Part shown: positions 33,392-42,543 of the stretch, piece by piece
Numbering within the stretch: position 1 is the stretch's first letter
Layout: each line of letters opens with the position of its first letter
Source: Streptomyces sp. TSRI0107
Lineage (GTDB): Bacteria; Actinomycetota; Actinomycetes; Streptomycetales; Streptomycetaceae
DNA length: 64,000 nucleotides
Direction: 5' to 3'
Assembly: GCF_001905845.1 (NCBI RefSeq)
Contig: NZ_LIVZ01000004.1
Coordinates: 1-64,000, forward strand
Position numbers and translations under genes: made by a program
Notes under the pieces: generated by a model
Database searches by the model: none
What the model was told of the DNA's origin: nothing
The model's input: the letters and a program-made list of their open reading frames with translations, nothing else

Positions 33392-34051
33392 CTACTCGTA
33401 GGCCGAGATGTCCTTGATCTCGGCGAAGCCGAGCCCGTACGCGCTCATCCCCCGCCCGTACGCGCCCACGTGGACGCCCCGCTCCGTGGAGCCCGCGAGC
33501 ACCCAGCCGAACTCGGACTCCCGGTAGTGGAACTGCGTGGGGACGCCGTCGACCGGCAGGGACAGCATCGACCACTCCGGGCCGTCCAGGTCGTCGGCGA
33601 GGGCCCACGCCGTCTCGGTCTGCTGCTCCAGCCAGTCGTCACGCAGGCTGTGGTCCATCTGCCCGGGCCAGGTGAACGACAGCAGCCCCACACCGGCCAG
33701 CCAGGCCGCCGAGGACACCGAGGTGGCCTCCAGCACGCCCGTGCCGTCCGCGCTGCGCCGCACCGGGTTCGCCGCGACCGTCACCACGACCGCGAACCGC
33801 TCCCGGTCCTCCCCCTCCGTCTCCCCCCGCACCGAGGGCTCGTCCCCATGACCGATCGAACCGTGCTCCACGGCTCCGTCGGCCGCCGCGCCGACCTGCA
33901 TCAGCCAACGCGGCCCCGTGAATGCCTCGTCGAGGCCGTACCACGGGAAGGACGCCCGCAGGTAGCCGTCGACCGTACGCCGGGCGGAGGGGACCTGTTG
34001 TCCGCCCTCCGCGGCCGGCGTCTGCGCGACTGACCGACTAGTCGTCTCCAT
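33392..34051 (-). CDS. Conserved Streptomyces protein of unknown function
   Basis: A 219-aa soluble protein with FPWYGLDEAF, LAGVGLLSFTWPGQMDHSLRD and a C-terminal GWVLAGSTERGVHVGAYGRG segment rich in Gly/Tyr. No signal peptide or membrane helix. I recognise no domain. AGGAGG lies 11 nt before the ATG. It is monocistronic and faces mrp. Confidence 0.75.
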   Translation of the reverse strand: METTSRSVAQTPAAEGGQQVPSARRTVDGYLRASFPWYGLDEAFTGPRWLMQVGAAADGAVEHGSIGHGDEPSVRGETEGEDRERFAVVVTVAANPVRRSADGTGVLEATSVSSAAWLAGVGLLSFTWPGQMDHSLRDDWLEQQTETAWALADDLDGPEWSMLSLPVDGVPTQFHYRESEFGWVLAGSTERGVHVGAYGRGMSAYGLGFAEIKDISAYE

Positions 34052-34253
34052 GTGCCCGGACGCCTCCTAGCTCTCGTCGGACCGGGCGGCCCGCCCCCCT
34101 TCGGGCGGCGTCCCTTGATTGCGTACGGTCCGCACAACAACTCGGCAGCATATCCACACCGCTCCGGGCAGCCGGGAATGCGCCCGGCGCGTGGGTCGCC
34201 CGGGGGCCGGGTTCAAGCCGTGCGCGGGGCGCGCGACGCGCCGCGCGCGAGGA

Positions 34254-34706
34254 TCAGGTGGCGTCCGCGTCGAACGGCGTGCGGTGGTCCGGGGCGTCGG
34301 GCTTCTTGGTCATGTCGACGCGGCCACCGGAGGACGAGGACGACGAGGAGGAGGTGGCGGACGAGGACGACGAGGACTCCGAGTCGCGGCCGTGGACCGC
34401 GTCCGTGACCTCGGCCATCTCCTTCTTCAGGTCGAAGCCGTTGCGCAGCTCCTTCAGCCCCAGGTCCTCGTTGTCCAGCTGCTTGCGGATGAACGTCTTG
34501 GGGTTCAGGTCCTCGAACTCGAAGTCCTTGAACTCCGGGCCCAGTTCCTGCCGGATGTCCTGCTTGGCGCTCTCCGAGAACTCACGGATCTTCCGGACCG
34601 TGCGCATCACGTCCTGGATGACCTTCGGGAGCTTGTCCGGACCGAACACGAGCACCGCGAGCACGATGATCGTCACCAGCTCGAGCGGTCCTATGTCATT
34701 GAACAC
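34254..34706 (-). CDS. tatB: Twin-arginine translocase subunit TatB
   Basis: A 150-aa protein with the TatA/B layout: a short N-terminal membrane helix (LELVTIIVLAVLVFGPDKLP, with the FGP hinge), an amphipathic helix (KVIQDVMRTVRKIREF), then a charged region and a Ser-rich tail (two runs of 6-8 Ser). Location after sigma factor and htrA, and length, favour TatB over TatA. It works with TatC in exporting folded proteins. GTG start with AAGGAG upstream. Confidence 0.9.
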   Translation of the reverse strand: MFNDIGPLELVTIIVLAVLVFGPDKLPKVIQDVMRTVRKIREFSESAKQDIRQELGPEFKDFEFEDLNPKTFIRKQLDNEDLGLKELRNGFDLKKEMAEVTDAVHGRDSESSSSSSATSSSSSSSSGGRVDMTKKPDAPDHRTPFDADAT

Positions 34707-34893
34707 CTGAAGCTCCTTGCGATGTCCTCCCGTGGTCCGGGCCGGATCCACGGTACCCGCCGATCCTGTCCGACCGGTACCGTCCCGTGACCCCCGAGTG
34801 TGTGTATGTGAGCGGTTTTCCGGTTGCTGCCCTTGTGGGCGGGGCCGGGCGTCCGTTCTGTGAGGTTCCTGTCACTTCCCGGCCGGTTACCGG

Positions 34894-37230
34894 TCAGTCC
34901 CCCGACGACCCGAGCACCAGGGAGATCGTCCGCTCCTTCCCGTTCCGTACGACGGTCAGTTCCAGCCGGTCGCCGGGGCGGTGCGCGCGCGTCTTGACGA
35001 TCAGTTCCTCGCCGGAGTGCACCCGCTGGCCGTCCACCTCGGTGATGACGTCACCGGGTTCGACACCGGCCCGGTCGCCGGGGCCGCCCGGCGTCACCGC
35101 GGAGCCGCCGTCGCTGCCCTTGGTGCCGACGCGGGCGCCGTCACCGGTGTAGTTCATGTCGAGGGTGACGCCGATCACCGGGTGGGTCGCCTTGCCGGTG
35201 TTGATCAGCTCCTCGGCGACCCGCTTGCCCTGGTTGATGGGTATGGCGAAGCCGAGGCCGATGGAACCGGCCTGACCGCCTTCCGGGTCGCCGCCGCCGT
35301 CGGCGGAGCGGATCGCGGAGTTGATGCCGATGACCCGGGCCCGGGAGTCGAGCAGGGGGCCGCCGGAGTTGCCGGGGTTGATGGGGGCGTCGGTCTGCAG
35401 CGCGTCGACGTACGACACGTCGCTGCCGTCGCCCTTCTCGCCGCCCGCCGTGATGGGGCGTTCCTTGGCCGAGATGATGCCGGAGGTGACCGTGCCGGCC
35501 AGGTCGAAGGGCGCGCCGATCGCCACGACCGGGTCGCCGACCTGGACGTTGTCGGAGTTGCCGAGGGGCAGCGGCCGGAGCCCGCTGACGCCGCGCACCC
35601 GGACGACGGCGAGGTCGTATCCGCTGTCCTGGCCGACGACCTCGGCCTCGGCGGTGACGCCGCTGTTGAAGGTGACGGTTATCTCGCCGTCCGCGCCGGC
35701 GGGCTCCACCACGTGGTCGTTGGTGAGGATGTGGCCGCGGTCGTCGAGCACGAAGCCGGTGCCGGTGCCCGACGCGTCGCTGCCCGAGACGTGCAGGGTG
35801 ACCACGCTGGGCAGGGCGCGGGCCGCGATCCCGGCGACGCTGTCGGCGGCCCGGCCCGTGGGCTCGCTGCCGGCCTGCGGCAACTCCACCTGTCCGACGC
35901 CGCCGTTGCGCTCCAGGTAGGCCCCCACGGCGCCGCCGATACCGCCGGACACCAGCGCGAGCACCAGCGCCGCGCCGAGCAGCAGCCGCTTGGCCTGCCT
36001 GCGACGCTGCCGCTGGGTGGGGACCGCGGCCCCGTTCTGCTGCAACGGCGCGCCACCAGCGGCCGCCCCACCAGCCCCGCCGGCCGCAGCCCAGGGGTCG
36101 TAGCGGTGCCAGGGGTCGGCGGGGGGCGCGGAAGCGTGCTCCCCGGGCGCGGGCGCGGAGACCCCGTCCGCGCCCGCGATCGGCTGTGCGGGCACGGTGT
36201 GCGCGGGGGTGGCGCCGGGGGCGCCCGGTGCCAGGGTGCTCGACACCCCGGGCGCGGGGGCGGCGCCGACGGGGGGAAGGGAGCTGCCGGAGGCGGGCGT
36301 GCCGGGGGCTCCCGCCGGCTCGTGGGCAGGGGCGCTCTCTGGGGCGGGGTGGAGGCCGCCGGGGGCGGGTGTGCCCGGGGCGCCCGGTGACGGGGTGGAC
36401 GGCAAGGCGTGTGTCGGCGTCGCGCCGGGGACGGGGGTGGTCTGGCCGACCGGGGCCGGGGCTGGCGGCGCGAGCGGTGATGGCTGGGGGGCCTGCGGAT
36501 GCGGGGCGGGTATCGCGGTGCCCCCGGCCGGGGTCGTCGCCGGGTGCTGTACCGGCGGGGCCGGGGCCCAGGGGCCCGGTTCGCCGTAGGGCGGGGTGTC
36601 GTAGGGGTCGGGGTCGTGCAGGGGCCTGGGGGTGGCGGAGCGGGTCGTCTCCCCGCCTGCCTCGCCGGAGCCGGCCCGCGCCACCACGACAGCGTCAGGG
36701 GACGCCTCGTCACCGGAGCTGGCCTGCGTCGCCACGACGGCGTCAGCGGCCACCTCCTCACCGGAGCCGACCCGCGTCGCCGCAACCGCGTCAGAGGCCA
36801 CCTCCTCACCAGAGCCAGCCCGCCCCACCGCAACGGCGTCAGCGGCCACCTCCTCACCGGAGCCGACCCGCGTCGCCGCAACCGCGTCAGAGGCCACCTC
36901 CTCACCAGAGGGTGCCCGCGTCACCCCAACCGCGTCGAAAGTCGCCGATATCTCCGTGCCCAGCGCGGAAGCCGTACGCGTGCCCGCTTCCGTGCCGGAC
37001 GTGCGGGCCCCGCCGGGGACGACCGGGTTCGCGGCGCCCGCCAGCGCGCCGGCCGGCGACGGATCCTCCGGGCGTCGCAGTTCGAAGTCGCCGTCGTCCG
37101 AAGTGGCGCCCGGCGTTCCCGCCGGGCGTTCCAGTTCGAAGTCGCCGTCGGTCGTGTCCGGCGGGCCCGGCGGCGTGACCGTGTCCTCCGTGCGACCCGA
37201 AGGGCTCTGCGTGGGCTTCCCCTCGTTCAT
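34894..37230 (-). CDS. htrA: HtrA-like membrane serine protease with PDZ domain
   Basis: A 778-aa protease, longer than usual. Residues 1-410 are low complexity: five or more 16-residue repeats (SGEEVASDAVAATRVG type), then Pro/Ala-rich sequence. One membrane helix lies at about 414-438. A trypsin-like domain has His506 (TNDHVV), Asp539 (YDLAVV) and Ser622 (GNSGGP), and a C-terminal PDZ domain follows (RAGVEPGDVITEVDG). It degrades damaged envelope proteins. Downstream of the sigma/anti-sigma pair, as in M. tuberculosis sigE-rseA-htrA-tatB. GGGGAGAG precedes the ATG. Confidence 0.93.
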   Translation of the reverse strand: MNEGKPTQSPSGRTEDTVTPPGPPDTTDGDFELERPAGTPGATSDDGDFELRRPEDPSPAGALAGAANPVVPGGARTSGTEAGTRTASALGTEISATFDAVGVTRAPSGEEVASDAVAATRVGSGEEVAADAVAVGRAGSGEEVASDAVAATRVGSGEEVAADAVVATQASSGDEASPDAVVVARAGSGEAGGETTRSATPRPLHDPDPYDTPPYGEPGPWAPAPPVQHPATTPAGGTAIPAPHPQAPQPSPLAPPAPAPVGQTTPVPGATPTHALPSTPSPGAPGTPAPGGLHPAPESAPAHEPAGAPGTPASGSSLPPVGAAPAPGVSSTLAPGAPGATPAHTVPAQPIAGADGVSAPAPGEHASAPPADPWHRYDPWAAAGGAGGAAAGGAPLQQNGAAVPTQRQRRRQAKRLLLGAALVLALVSGGIGGAVGAYLERNGGVGQVELPQAGSEPTGRAADSVAGIAARALPSVVTLHVSGSDASGTGTGFVLDDRGHILTNDHVVEPAGADGEITVTFNSGVTAEAEVVGQDSGYDLAVVRVRGVSGLRPLPLGNSDNVQVGDPVVAIGAPFDLAGTVTSGIISAKERPITAGGEKGDGSDVSYVDALQTDAPINPGNSGGPLLDSRARVIGINSAIRSADGGGDPEGGQAGSIGLGFAIPINQGKRVAEELINTGKATHPVIGVTLDMNYTGDGARVGTKGSDGGSAVTPGGPGDRAGVEPGDVITEVDGQRVHSGEELIVKTRAHRPGDRLELTVVRNGKERTISLVLGSSGD
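36737..36910 (-). repeat. 48-bp tandem repeats in htrA
   Basis: Coding repeats of 16 residues. A 78-bp stretch at 36737-36814 recurs identically at 36833-36910 (offset 96 bp, two units), showing recent duplication within the disordered N-terminal region. Confidence 0.85.
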
Positions 37231-37362
37231 GCTCTCCCCACAGCTGGCCGCGGCTCGGCTCGTCGGTGGTGGCCGCGGTTCGTCGACTCCGCGCCCGGTC
37301 GTGCCGGGGCGCGGTCCTCCCCGGGATTCAACCAGGTTCGCGGGCCGAACCGCAGAGGCCGG

Positions 37363-38340
37363 TCAGCGGGGGGTGCGCGGGGAGGCGGACGCGGAGGTGG
37401 CGCTCGGGTCGGGCGTGGGGGACGCGGCGAGCAGGCCGGGGGCGGTCGCCTCGGGTGCCATGGACCACGCGGTCAGGCTGATCGGCGGGGTCGCGCTCAG
37501 CGGACGTATCAGTGGGGACATGGCCGCGGCACCGGCCACCATGGGGGCGGTGAGCGCGTGCCCCGAGTCATGCCGACGGCCCGTGACGCCGGGCAGCAGC
37601 GGGGCCGACGCCTGGGTCGGTGCCGCCGGGGTCTCGCCCAGCAGGCGTCCGCCCTGGCCCTGCGCCAGCAGCGGTCCGGGGGCCCGGCGCCGCTGGCTGT
37701 CCGGCGTCGAGGTGGCGCCCGCGCCCGACGAGCGCAGGGGTGTCACATTGCTGCCGGAGCCGTTGCGCGCCTCGGCGTCGCCGGGTGCGACGCCGGTGGT
37801 GACGCCGCCCAGCGCGATGGCGGCGAGCGACACCGCTCCGGCGGCGACGAAGGCGAACCGCCGCCCGCGTGAACCGCGCTCGGCGTCGGGCCGGCCGACT
37901 TCGTGGATGCGGAAGCCGCGTCCGGTCTCCGGCAGGACGGACGAGGAGTGCGGTCCGGCGGGGACATAGTCGAACTCGAAGCGCTCACCGCCGCGCCTCA
38001 CCCCGAAGACGCCTCCCGCGCCGGGCCGCCCGGAGAAGCCGCCGACCGGGCCGCCCCCGCCGAACGGGGTGCCGCCGTCGAGGTCACCGCCCGCGGGCAG
38101 TCCTTGGAGCCGGGCCAGGAAGCTCTCGGAGGGCGGTGGCGGGGCCACTTCCGCGAAGACGTTCTTCAGGCGGCGCTGGGCGTCCACCTCCGCCTTGCAC
38201 TTCGGGCAGGTCGCCACGTGTGCCAGCACGCGCTCGCGTGCGTCGTGACCGAGCTCGCCGTCCACCAGGGCGGCGAGTCGGTCTCCCAGGTGCTGCTCTG
38301 CGAGGTGTCCCTGCGCAGGTTCAGGCCATGATCCACTCAC
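37363..38340 (-). CDS. Zinc-binding anti-sigma factor
   Basis: A 325-aa membrane anti-sigma factor. The N-terminal ZAS domain has His41-x3-Cys45-x2-Cys48 (HVATCPKC). A Gly-rich linker follows, then one membrane helix near 170-195 ([18 protein letters not shown]) and a long extracytoplasmic Ser/Pro-rich region. It should hold the ECF sigma factor inactive until envelope stress. GTG start overlaps the sigma-factor stop (GTGA), giving coupled synthesis. It is larger than mycobacterial RseA because of the outer domain. Confidence 0.9.
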   Translation of the reverse strand: MSGSWPEPAQGHLAEQHLGDRLAALVDGELGHDARERVLAHVATCPKCKAEVDAQRRLKNVFAEVAPPPPSESFLARLQGLPAGGDLDGGTPFGGGGPVGGFSGRPGAGGVFGVRRGGERFEFDYVPAGPHSSSVLPETGRGFRIHEVGRPDAERGSRGRRFAFVAAGAVSLAAIALGGVTTGVAPGDAEARNGSGSNVTPLRSSGAGATSTPDSQRRRAPGPLLAQGQGGRLLGETPAAPTQASAPLLPGVTGRRHDSGHALTAPMVAGAAAMSPLIRPLSATPPISLTAWSMAPEATAPGLLAASPTPDPSATSASASPRTPR

Positions 38341-39110
38341 GCGGACGCGCCCCCTCCTCCCAGCGCGGGGACACGGGCGAGGAAGGAGCGGCGCTCGGCC
38401 CGCGCCTCCGGCGAGCGGTGCGCGAGTGCCTTGCGCAGCTGCGAGCGGCCGCGGTGGATGCGGGAGCGGACGGTGCCGAGCTTCACGCCGAGGGTCGCGG
38501 CGATCTCCTCGTACGACAGTCCTTCGATGTCGCACAGGACGACGGCGGCGCGGAACTCGGGCGCGAGGGTGTCGAGGGCCTGCTGGACGTCGGCGTCGAA
38601 GTGCGCGTCGTTGAGGACCTGCTGCGGGGACGGCTCGCGGCTGGGCAGGCGCTCGGCCGCGTCCTCGCCGAGGGCGTCGAAGCGGATGCGCTGCTTGCGG
38701 CGGACCATGTCCAGGAACAGGTTCGTGGTGATGCGGTGCAGCCAGCCCTCGAACGTGCCGGGGGTGTAGGTCGACAGCGAGCGGAAGACACGGACGAAGA
38801 CCTCCTGGGTGAGGTCCTCGGCGTCGTGCTGGTTGCCGGTGAGGCGGTAGGCCAGGCGGTAGACGCGTCCGCTGTGCGTGCTGACGATCTCCTCCCAGGT
38901 GGGCGGAGTCCACGCCTGCCCGTCCGCGTCGGTGGAGAAGGTCGCGGTCTGGGCGATGTCAGCGGCGTGACTGTGGTCAGCAGCGGTGTCGTTCACGGAT
39001 TTCGGCCTGCCTGCCGAGCCGAGGAAGCGCCGGAGCACTCCTCCCCGGTCCACGGGCGCGGCCGCACCTCCCCTGTCGGCTCTGGTGGTGTCCAGTGGAG
39101 CCCCTACCAT
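38337..39110 (-). CDS. ECF sigma factor (mycobacterial SigE-like)
   Basis: A 257-aa ECF RNA polymerase sigma factor. Region 2 lies at about residues 80-145 ([17 protein letters not shown]), region 4 at about 190-225 ([20 protein letters not shown]), with a 70-residue N-terminal extension. ATG 39110 is preferred; an open frame continues to a TTG at 39227 with a GGGGGG site, and a longer form is possible, as multiple starts are known for M. tuberculosis sigE. An ECF-type promoter lies upstream, suggesting autoregulation. It is distinct from the S. coelicolor gene named sigE, so no symbol is given. Confidence 0.92.
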   Translation of the reverse strand: MVGAPLDTTRADRGGAAAPVDRGGVLRRFLGSAGRPKSVNDTAADHSHAADIAQTATFSTDADGQAWTPPTWEEIVSTHSGRVYRLAYRLTGNQHDAEDLTQEVFVRVFRSLSTYTPGTFEGWLHRITTNLFLDMVRRKQRIRFDALGEDAAERLPSREPSPQQVLNDAHFDADVQQALDTLAPEFRAAVVLCDIEGLSYEEIAATLGVKLGTVRSRIHRGRSQLRKALAHRSPEARAERRSFLARVPALGGGGASA

Positions 39111-39260
39111 AGCCACCTCGTCCGTTAGCTCCGGATAAGCGGTTTTACGAGAATTTGATCTGGGCTGATACGGCTCATACGGCTGCGTCAGCACTTGCTC
39201 GGCGTCCCGCTCGTCATCGTGATCCAACTGTGTCCCCCCGCTCCGTCCTCCACCCCTCTA

Positions 39261-39286
39261 AACGCCCGGTCCCATCTGCGGGTTCC
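39261..39286 (-). promoter_or_regulatory. ECF-type promoter upstream of the sigma factor gene
   Basis: On the minus strand GGAAC (39286-39282) and CGTT (39264-39261) are separated by 17 bp, the layout of SigE/ECF promoters. Transcription would begin near 39254 and allow both possible starts of the sigma gene. Confidence 0.55.
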
Positions 39287-39339
39287 CGGCGCCAACGGAT
39301 ACAGTCACGCCGAGGCAACCGTGGGGACAGGAGAGGGTC

Positions 39340-39972
39340 ATTACCGGCAACCGGCAGACGAGCTGGGCGTTCGCCGACGCCTATGTCGCCGAGGACGAAG
39401 CGCTGCACTGGGCCCGCGAACGCGCCCGTGAGGCAGGGCTGCGCCCGGTGTCGCCCAGCACGGGCGCCGCGCTGCGGCTGCTGGCCGCGTCGGTGGACGC
39501 CAAGGCGGTCGCGGAGATCGGCACCGGCACCGGGGTCTCCGGGATCCATCTGCTGCACGGGATGCGTCCCGACGGCGTCCTGACCACCGTCGACCCGGAG
39601 CCGGAGCACCAGCAGTCCGCCCGGCAGGCGTTCCGTGCCTGCGGGTTCGCCAGCAACCGGGCCCGGTTCATCCCGGGCCGCGCGCTGGATGTGCTGCCCC
39701 GGCTCGCGGACGCCGGTTACGACCTCGTCTTCTGCGACGGTGACCGGCTCGAGGTGCTGGACTACCTCGCTGAATCGTTGCGCCTTCTGCGGCCCGGCGG
39801 GCTGGTGGCGTTCGAGGGCGTCTTCGCGCACGGCCGGACGGTGGACTCCGGGCCGCAGCCCACGGAGGTGGTGCGGCTGCGCGAGCTGCTGCGCGCGGTG
39901 CGCGAGAGCCAGGAGCTGGTGTCGTCCCTCCTGCCGGTGGGGGACGGACTGCTGTGCGCGGTCAAGCGGTAG
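39340..39972 (+). CDS. Class I SAM-dependent O-methyltransferase (ATT start)
   Basis: A 210-aa methyltransferase of the caffeoyl-CoA/catechol O-methyltransferase type: EIGTGTGVSGIHLL SAM loop, TTVDPEPEHQ acidic residue, DLVFCDGDRLEVLDYL metal/SAM segment and LLRPGGLVAFEGVF. The family-like N-terminus (TGNRQTSWAFADAYV) begins at ATT 39340 with AGGAG six bases upstream; the frame has no ATG, GTG or TTG before 39448, and that one would remove a conserved helix. It is divergent from the sigma gene, matching Rv1220c beside sigE in M. tuberculosis (from memory). Confidence 0.88.
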   Translation: MTGNRQTSWAFADAYVAEDEALHWARERAREAGLRPVSPSTGAALRLLAASVDAKAVAEIGTGTGVSGIHLLHGMRPDGVLTTVDPEPEHQQSARQAFRACGFASNRARFIPGRALDVLPRLADAGYDLVFCDGDRLEVLDYLAESLRLLRPGGLVAFEGVFAHGRTVDSGPQPTEVVRLRELLRAVRESQELVSSLLPVGDGLLCAVKR

Positions 39973-40110
39973 CCAGCCTACGACCGCCGTAAGAGACGGG
40001 TGCCGCAGGCCTCGCCGCAGGCACTGCCGCGGACAGGTGCCGCACACGCAGCCGCCCCGGCACCATGTGCGGTACCGGGGCGGCCGAAAGGGTATGGTCG
40101 CTTGCGCGCG

Positions 40111-40278
40111 TCAGCCCACGACCTTCTTGAGGGCATCGCCGAGCGCGTCGGCCTCGTCCGGGGTCAGCTCGACGACGAGCCGACCGCCGCCTTCGAGCGG
40201 AACGCGCATGACGATGCCCCGCCCCTCCTTGGTCACCTCGAGCGGGCCGTCACCCGTCCGCGGCTTCATGGCCGCCAT
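40111..40278 (-). CDS. DUF3117 family protein
   Basis: A 55-aa protein with the full DUF3117 pattern (AAMKPRTGDGPLEVTKEGRG, then VMRVPLEGGGRLVVELTPDE). GGAAGGGG precedes the ATG. The family is small, nearly universal in actinobacteria and of unknown function; it lies near tagA in mycobacteria as well, as I recall. Confidence 0.9.
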   Translation of the reverse strand: MAAMKPRTGDGPLEVTKEGRGIVMRVPLEGGGRLVVELTPDEADALGDALKKVVG

Positions 40279-40625
40279 GCTCGTTCCCCTTCCTGAAACC
40301 AGCTCATCGTCAAAGCCGACGGCCCACTGGGGGGCACGCGCGATCCGTGAGCGGGACACGCGACACCGGCATCGAACACATTGCTTCCAAGCCATTATCC
40401 CGCATCTCTCGACCCGATGACCAACATCGGTAGGCATCGCTTGGGCAACGCGCCCGAGCAAAACCACTCAATTCGGCGATGTGACTGCGATACTGCGCCC
40501 CCCGCGGGCCCGTTCCGCCGAGCGGGAACCCGCCTGGCTTCTTTGACGCAGGTCACACGTGCGCGACCGGTGATCTCCGCCATGCTGTCCTTCGGACACA
40601 GGACCCGTACCGGAGGGGATACGCC
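40279..40625. promoter_or_regulatory. 347-bp divergent intergenic region
   Basis: No gene is seen. It should hold promoters for DUF3117 (minus) and the enoyl-CoA hydratase (plus). A TTGACG hexamer lies near 40540, but no convincing -10 is spaced from it. Confidence 0.3.
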
Positions 40626-41429
40626 ATGGCCGACACCGTGCTCTACGAGGTGAGCGACGGGCTCGCGACGATCACGCTGAACCGCCCGGAGGCGATGAAC
40701 GCGCTGAACATCGCGACCAAGGTCGCCCTCCGGGACGCGGTCCAGTCCGCGGCGGCCGACGACGCCGTCCGCGCGGTGCTGCTGACCGCCGCCGGGGACC
40801 GGGCGTTCTGCGTGGGGCAGGACCTCAAGGAGCACATCGGGCTGCTGGCCGCCGACCGGGAGGCGGGCGAGGGCCAGACCATGAGCACCGTGCGGGAGCA
40901 CTACAACCCGATCGCGCGGGCGCTCGTCGGCATGGCGAAGCCCGTGGTCGCGGGCGTGAACGGGGTCGCGGCCGGCGCCGGGTTCGGGTTCGCGCTCGCC
41001 GCGGACTACCGGGTGGTCGCGGACACGGCGGCCTTCAACACCTCCTTCGCCGGCGTCGCGCTCACCGCGGACTCCGGCATCTCCTGGACCCTGCCGCGGG
41101 TCGTCGGCCCCGGCCGCGCCGCCGACCTGCTGCTGTTCCCGCGCAGCGTCAAGGCGCAGGAGGCCTACGACCTGGGCATCGCCAACCGGGTGGTGCCGGC
41201 CGCCGAGCTGCGCGCCGAGGCGGAGAAGGTGGCGCGCGAGCTGGCCGCGGGGCCGACGGTGGCGTACGCGTCGCTGAAGGAGTCCATGGCCTACGCGCTC
41301 ACCCACTCCTTCGAGGAGGCGCTGGAGAAGGAGGACGAGCTGCAGGCGCGGGCGGGTGCCTCCGAGGACCACGCGATCGCGGTGCGGGCGTTCGTGAACA
41401 AGGAGCAGCCGAAGTACCTGGGCCGGTAG
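40626..41429 (+). CDS. Enoyl-CoA hydratase/isomerase family protein
   Basis: A 267-aa crotonase-fold enzyme: NRPEAMNALN N-terminus, AFCVGQDLKEH oxyanion loop, GVAAGAGFGFALAADYR, and DSGISWTLPRVVG. The second catalytic Glu seen in true hydratases is not obvious (TADSGIS), as in PaaG-like isomerases, so the exact reaction is open. GGAGGGGAT precedes the ATG. Confidence 0.88.
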   Translation: MADTVLYEVSDGLATITLNRPEAMNALNIATKVALRDAVQSAAADDAVRAVLLTAAGDRAFCVGQDLKEHIGLLAADREAGEGQTMSTVREHYNPIARALVGMAKPVVAGVNGVAAGAGFGFALAADYRVVADTAAFNTSFAGVALTADSGISWTLPRVVGPGRAADLLLFPRSVKAQEAYDLGIANRVVPAAELRAEAEKVARELAAGPTVAYASLKESMAYALTHSFEEALEKEDELQARAGASEDHAIAVRAFVNKEQPKYLGR

Positions 41430-41438
41430 CGGGCCCGG

Positions 41439-42026
41439 TCAGCCGGCGCGGCGTGCGGTGCAGTCGGCGAGGTGGTCGTCGACCAGGCCGCACGCCTGCA
41501 TCAGCGCGTACGCCGTCGTGGGGCCGACGAAGCGCAGGCCCCGCTTCTTCAGGGCCTTGGAGAGGGCGGTCGACTCCGGGGTGACCGCCGGGACGTCGGC
41601 CAGCGTCTTGGGGACGGGGCGGCCGGCCGGGTCCGGGGCGTGCGACCAGATCAGCTCGTCCAGCTCGCCCGGGTCCCAGCCGGCCAGCACGCGCGCGTTG
41701 GCGAGGGTCGCGTCGACCTTGGCCCGGTTGCGGATGATGCCGGGGTCGGCGAGCAGGCGCTCCCGGTCCTCGTCGGTGAAGACGGCCACCTCGGCGATCC
41801 GGAAGCCGGCGAAGGCGGCGCGGAAGCCGGGGCGGCGGCGCAGGATGGTGATCCAGGACAGGCCGGACTGGAAGGCCTCCAGGCAGAGGCGTTCGAAGAG
41901 CGCGTCGTCGCCGTGGACGGGGCGGCCCCACTCCTCGTCGTGGTAGGCGAGGTAGTCGGGCGCTGACAGCGCCCAGGGGCAGCGGCGGGCCCCGTCCGGG
42001 CCGGTCAGGGACATGCCGTCGGTCAT
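41439..42026 (-). CDS. tag: DNA-3-methyladenine glycosylase I
   Basis: A 195-aa TagA-family glycosylase: RCPWALSAPDYLAYHDEEWG start with the zinc-binding Cys, GLSWITILRRRPGF helix-hairpin-helix region, and FVGPTTAYALMQACGLVDDH near the C-terminus with later Cys/His ligands. It removes 3-methyladenine from alkylated DNA. ATG overlaps the stop of the DivIVA-like gene (ATGA). Synteny with M. tuberculosis tagA is consistent. Confidence 0.93.
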   Translation of the reverse strand: MTDGMSLTGPDGARRCPWALSAPDYLAYHDEEWGRPVHGDDALFERLCLEAFQSGLSWITILRRRPGFRAAFAGFRIAEVAVFTDEDRERLLADPGIIRNRAKVDATLANARVLAGWDPGELDELIWSHAPDPAGRPVPKTLADVPAVTPESTALSKALKKRGLRFVGPTTAYALMQACGLVDDHLADCTARRAG

Positions 42027-42379
42027 CGGTCGCCGTCCTCCTCGCGCCGCTTCTCCATGGAGACGCCGTCGGCGGCGGCCCGGGCGCCGGTCAGGGCGGA
42101 TTCCAGGTCGGCGATCCGCGCGTCGCGCTCGGCGAGCTCGGCGGCGAGGCGGGTCAGGGCGTCGTCGACGTCCGCCATGCGGTAGCCGCGCGCGGCGAGC
42201 GGGAAGCGGAGGTCGTCGACGTCGGCGCGGGTGACGGGGCGGTCCGTGGGCAGCGGGTCGTAGAGCCGCTCGGGTGCCGCGTCCGGCAGCGGCGCCTGCT
42301 CGCCGCCGCCCACCACGGCGAGGGTCACCGCGGCGACCACCACGGCGAGCGCGACGACCAGGAACAAGAACATAACCAT
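42023..42379 (-). CDS. Membrane-anchored DivIVA-domain protein
   Basis: A 118-aa protein: an N-terminal membrane helix (MFLFLVVALAVVVAAVTLAVV), a linker, then a DivIVA-like segment (FPLAARGYRMADVDDALTRLAAELAERDARI) with a coiled-coil end. Probably a membrane-anchored scaffold or polarity factor. The gene is translationally coupled to tag; a DivIVA-like gene lies between gpgS and tagA in mycobacteria, from memory. GGGGACC precedes the ATG. Confidence 0.8.
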   Translation of the reverse strand: MVMFLFLVVALAVVVAAVTLAVVGGGEQAPLPDAAPERLYDPLPTDRPVTRADVDDLRFPLAARGYRMADVDDALTRLAAELAERDARIADLESALTGARAAADGVSMEKRREEDGDR

Positions 42380-42543
42380 CGCTGTGGTCCCCACGGTCGG
42401 ATCGGTCGAGTCGGACGAGTCCCGCCCGATGCGTCGAGTCGAATGTGTCAGGGTCCGATCGTGCCATGCGAGTCTGACGGTTAAGGTCGCAGGCGGCCGA
42501 AAGGCCCGACGTACGTGGGACGCACTAGGAGAGGTCACAGGGG

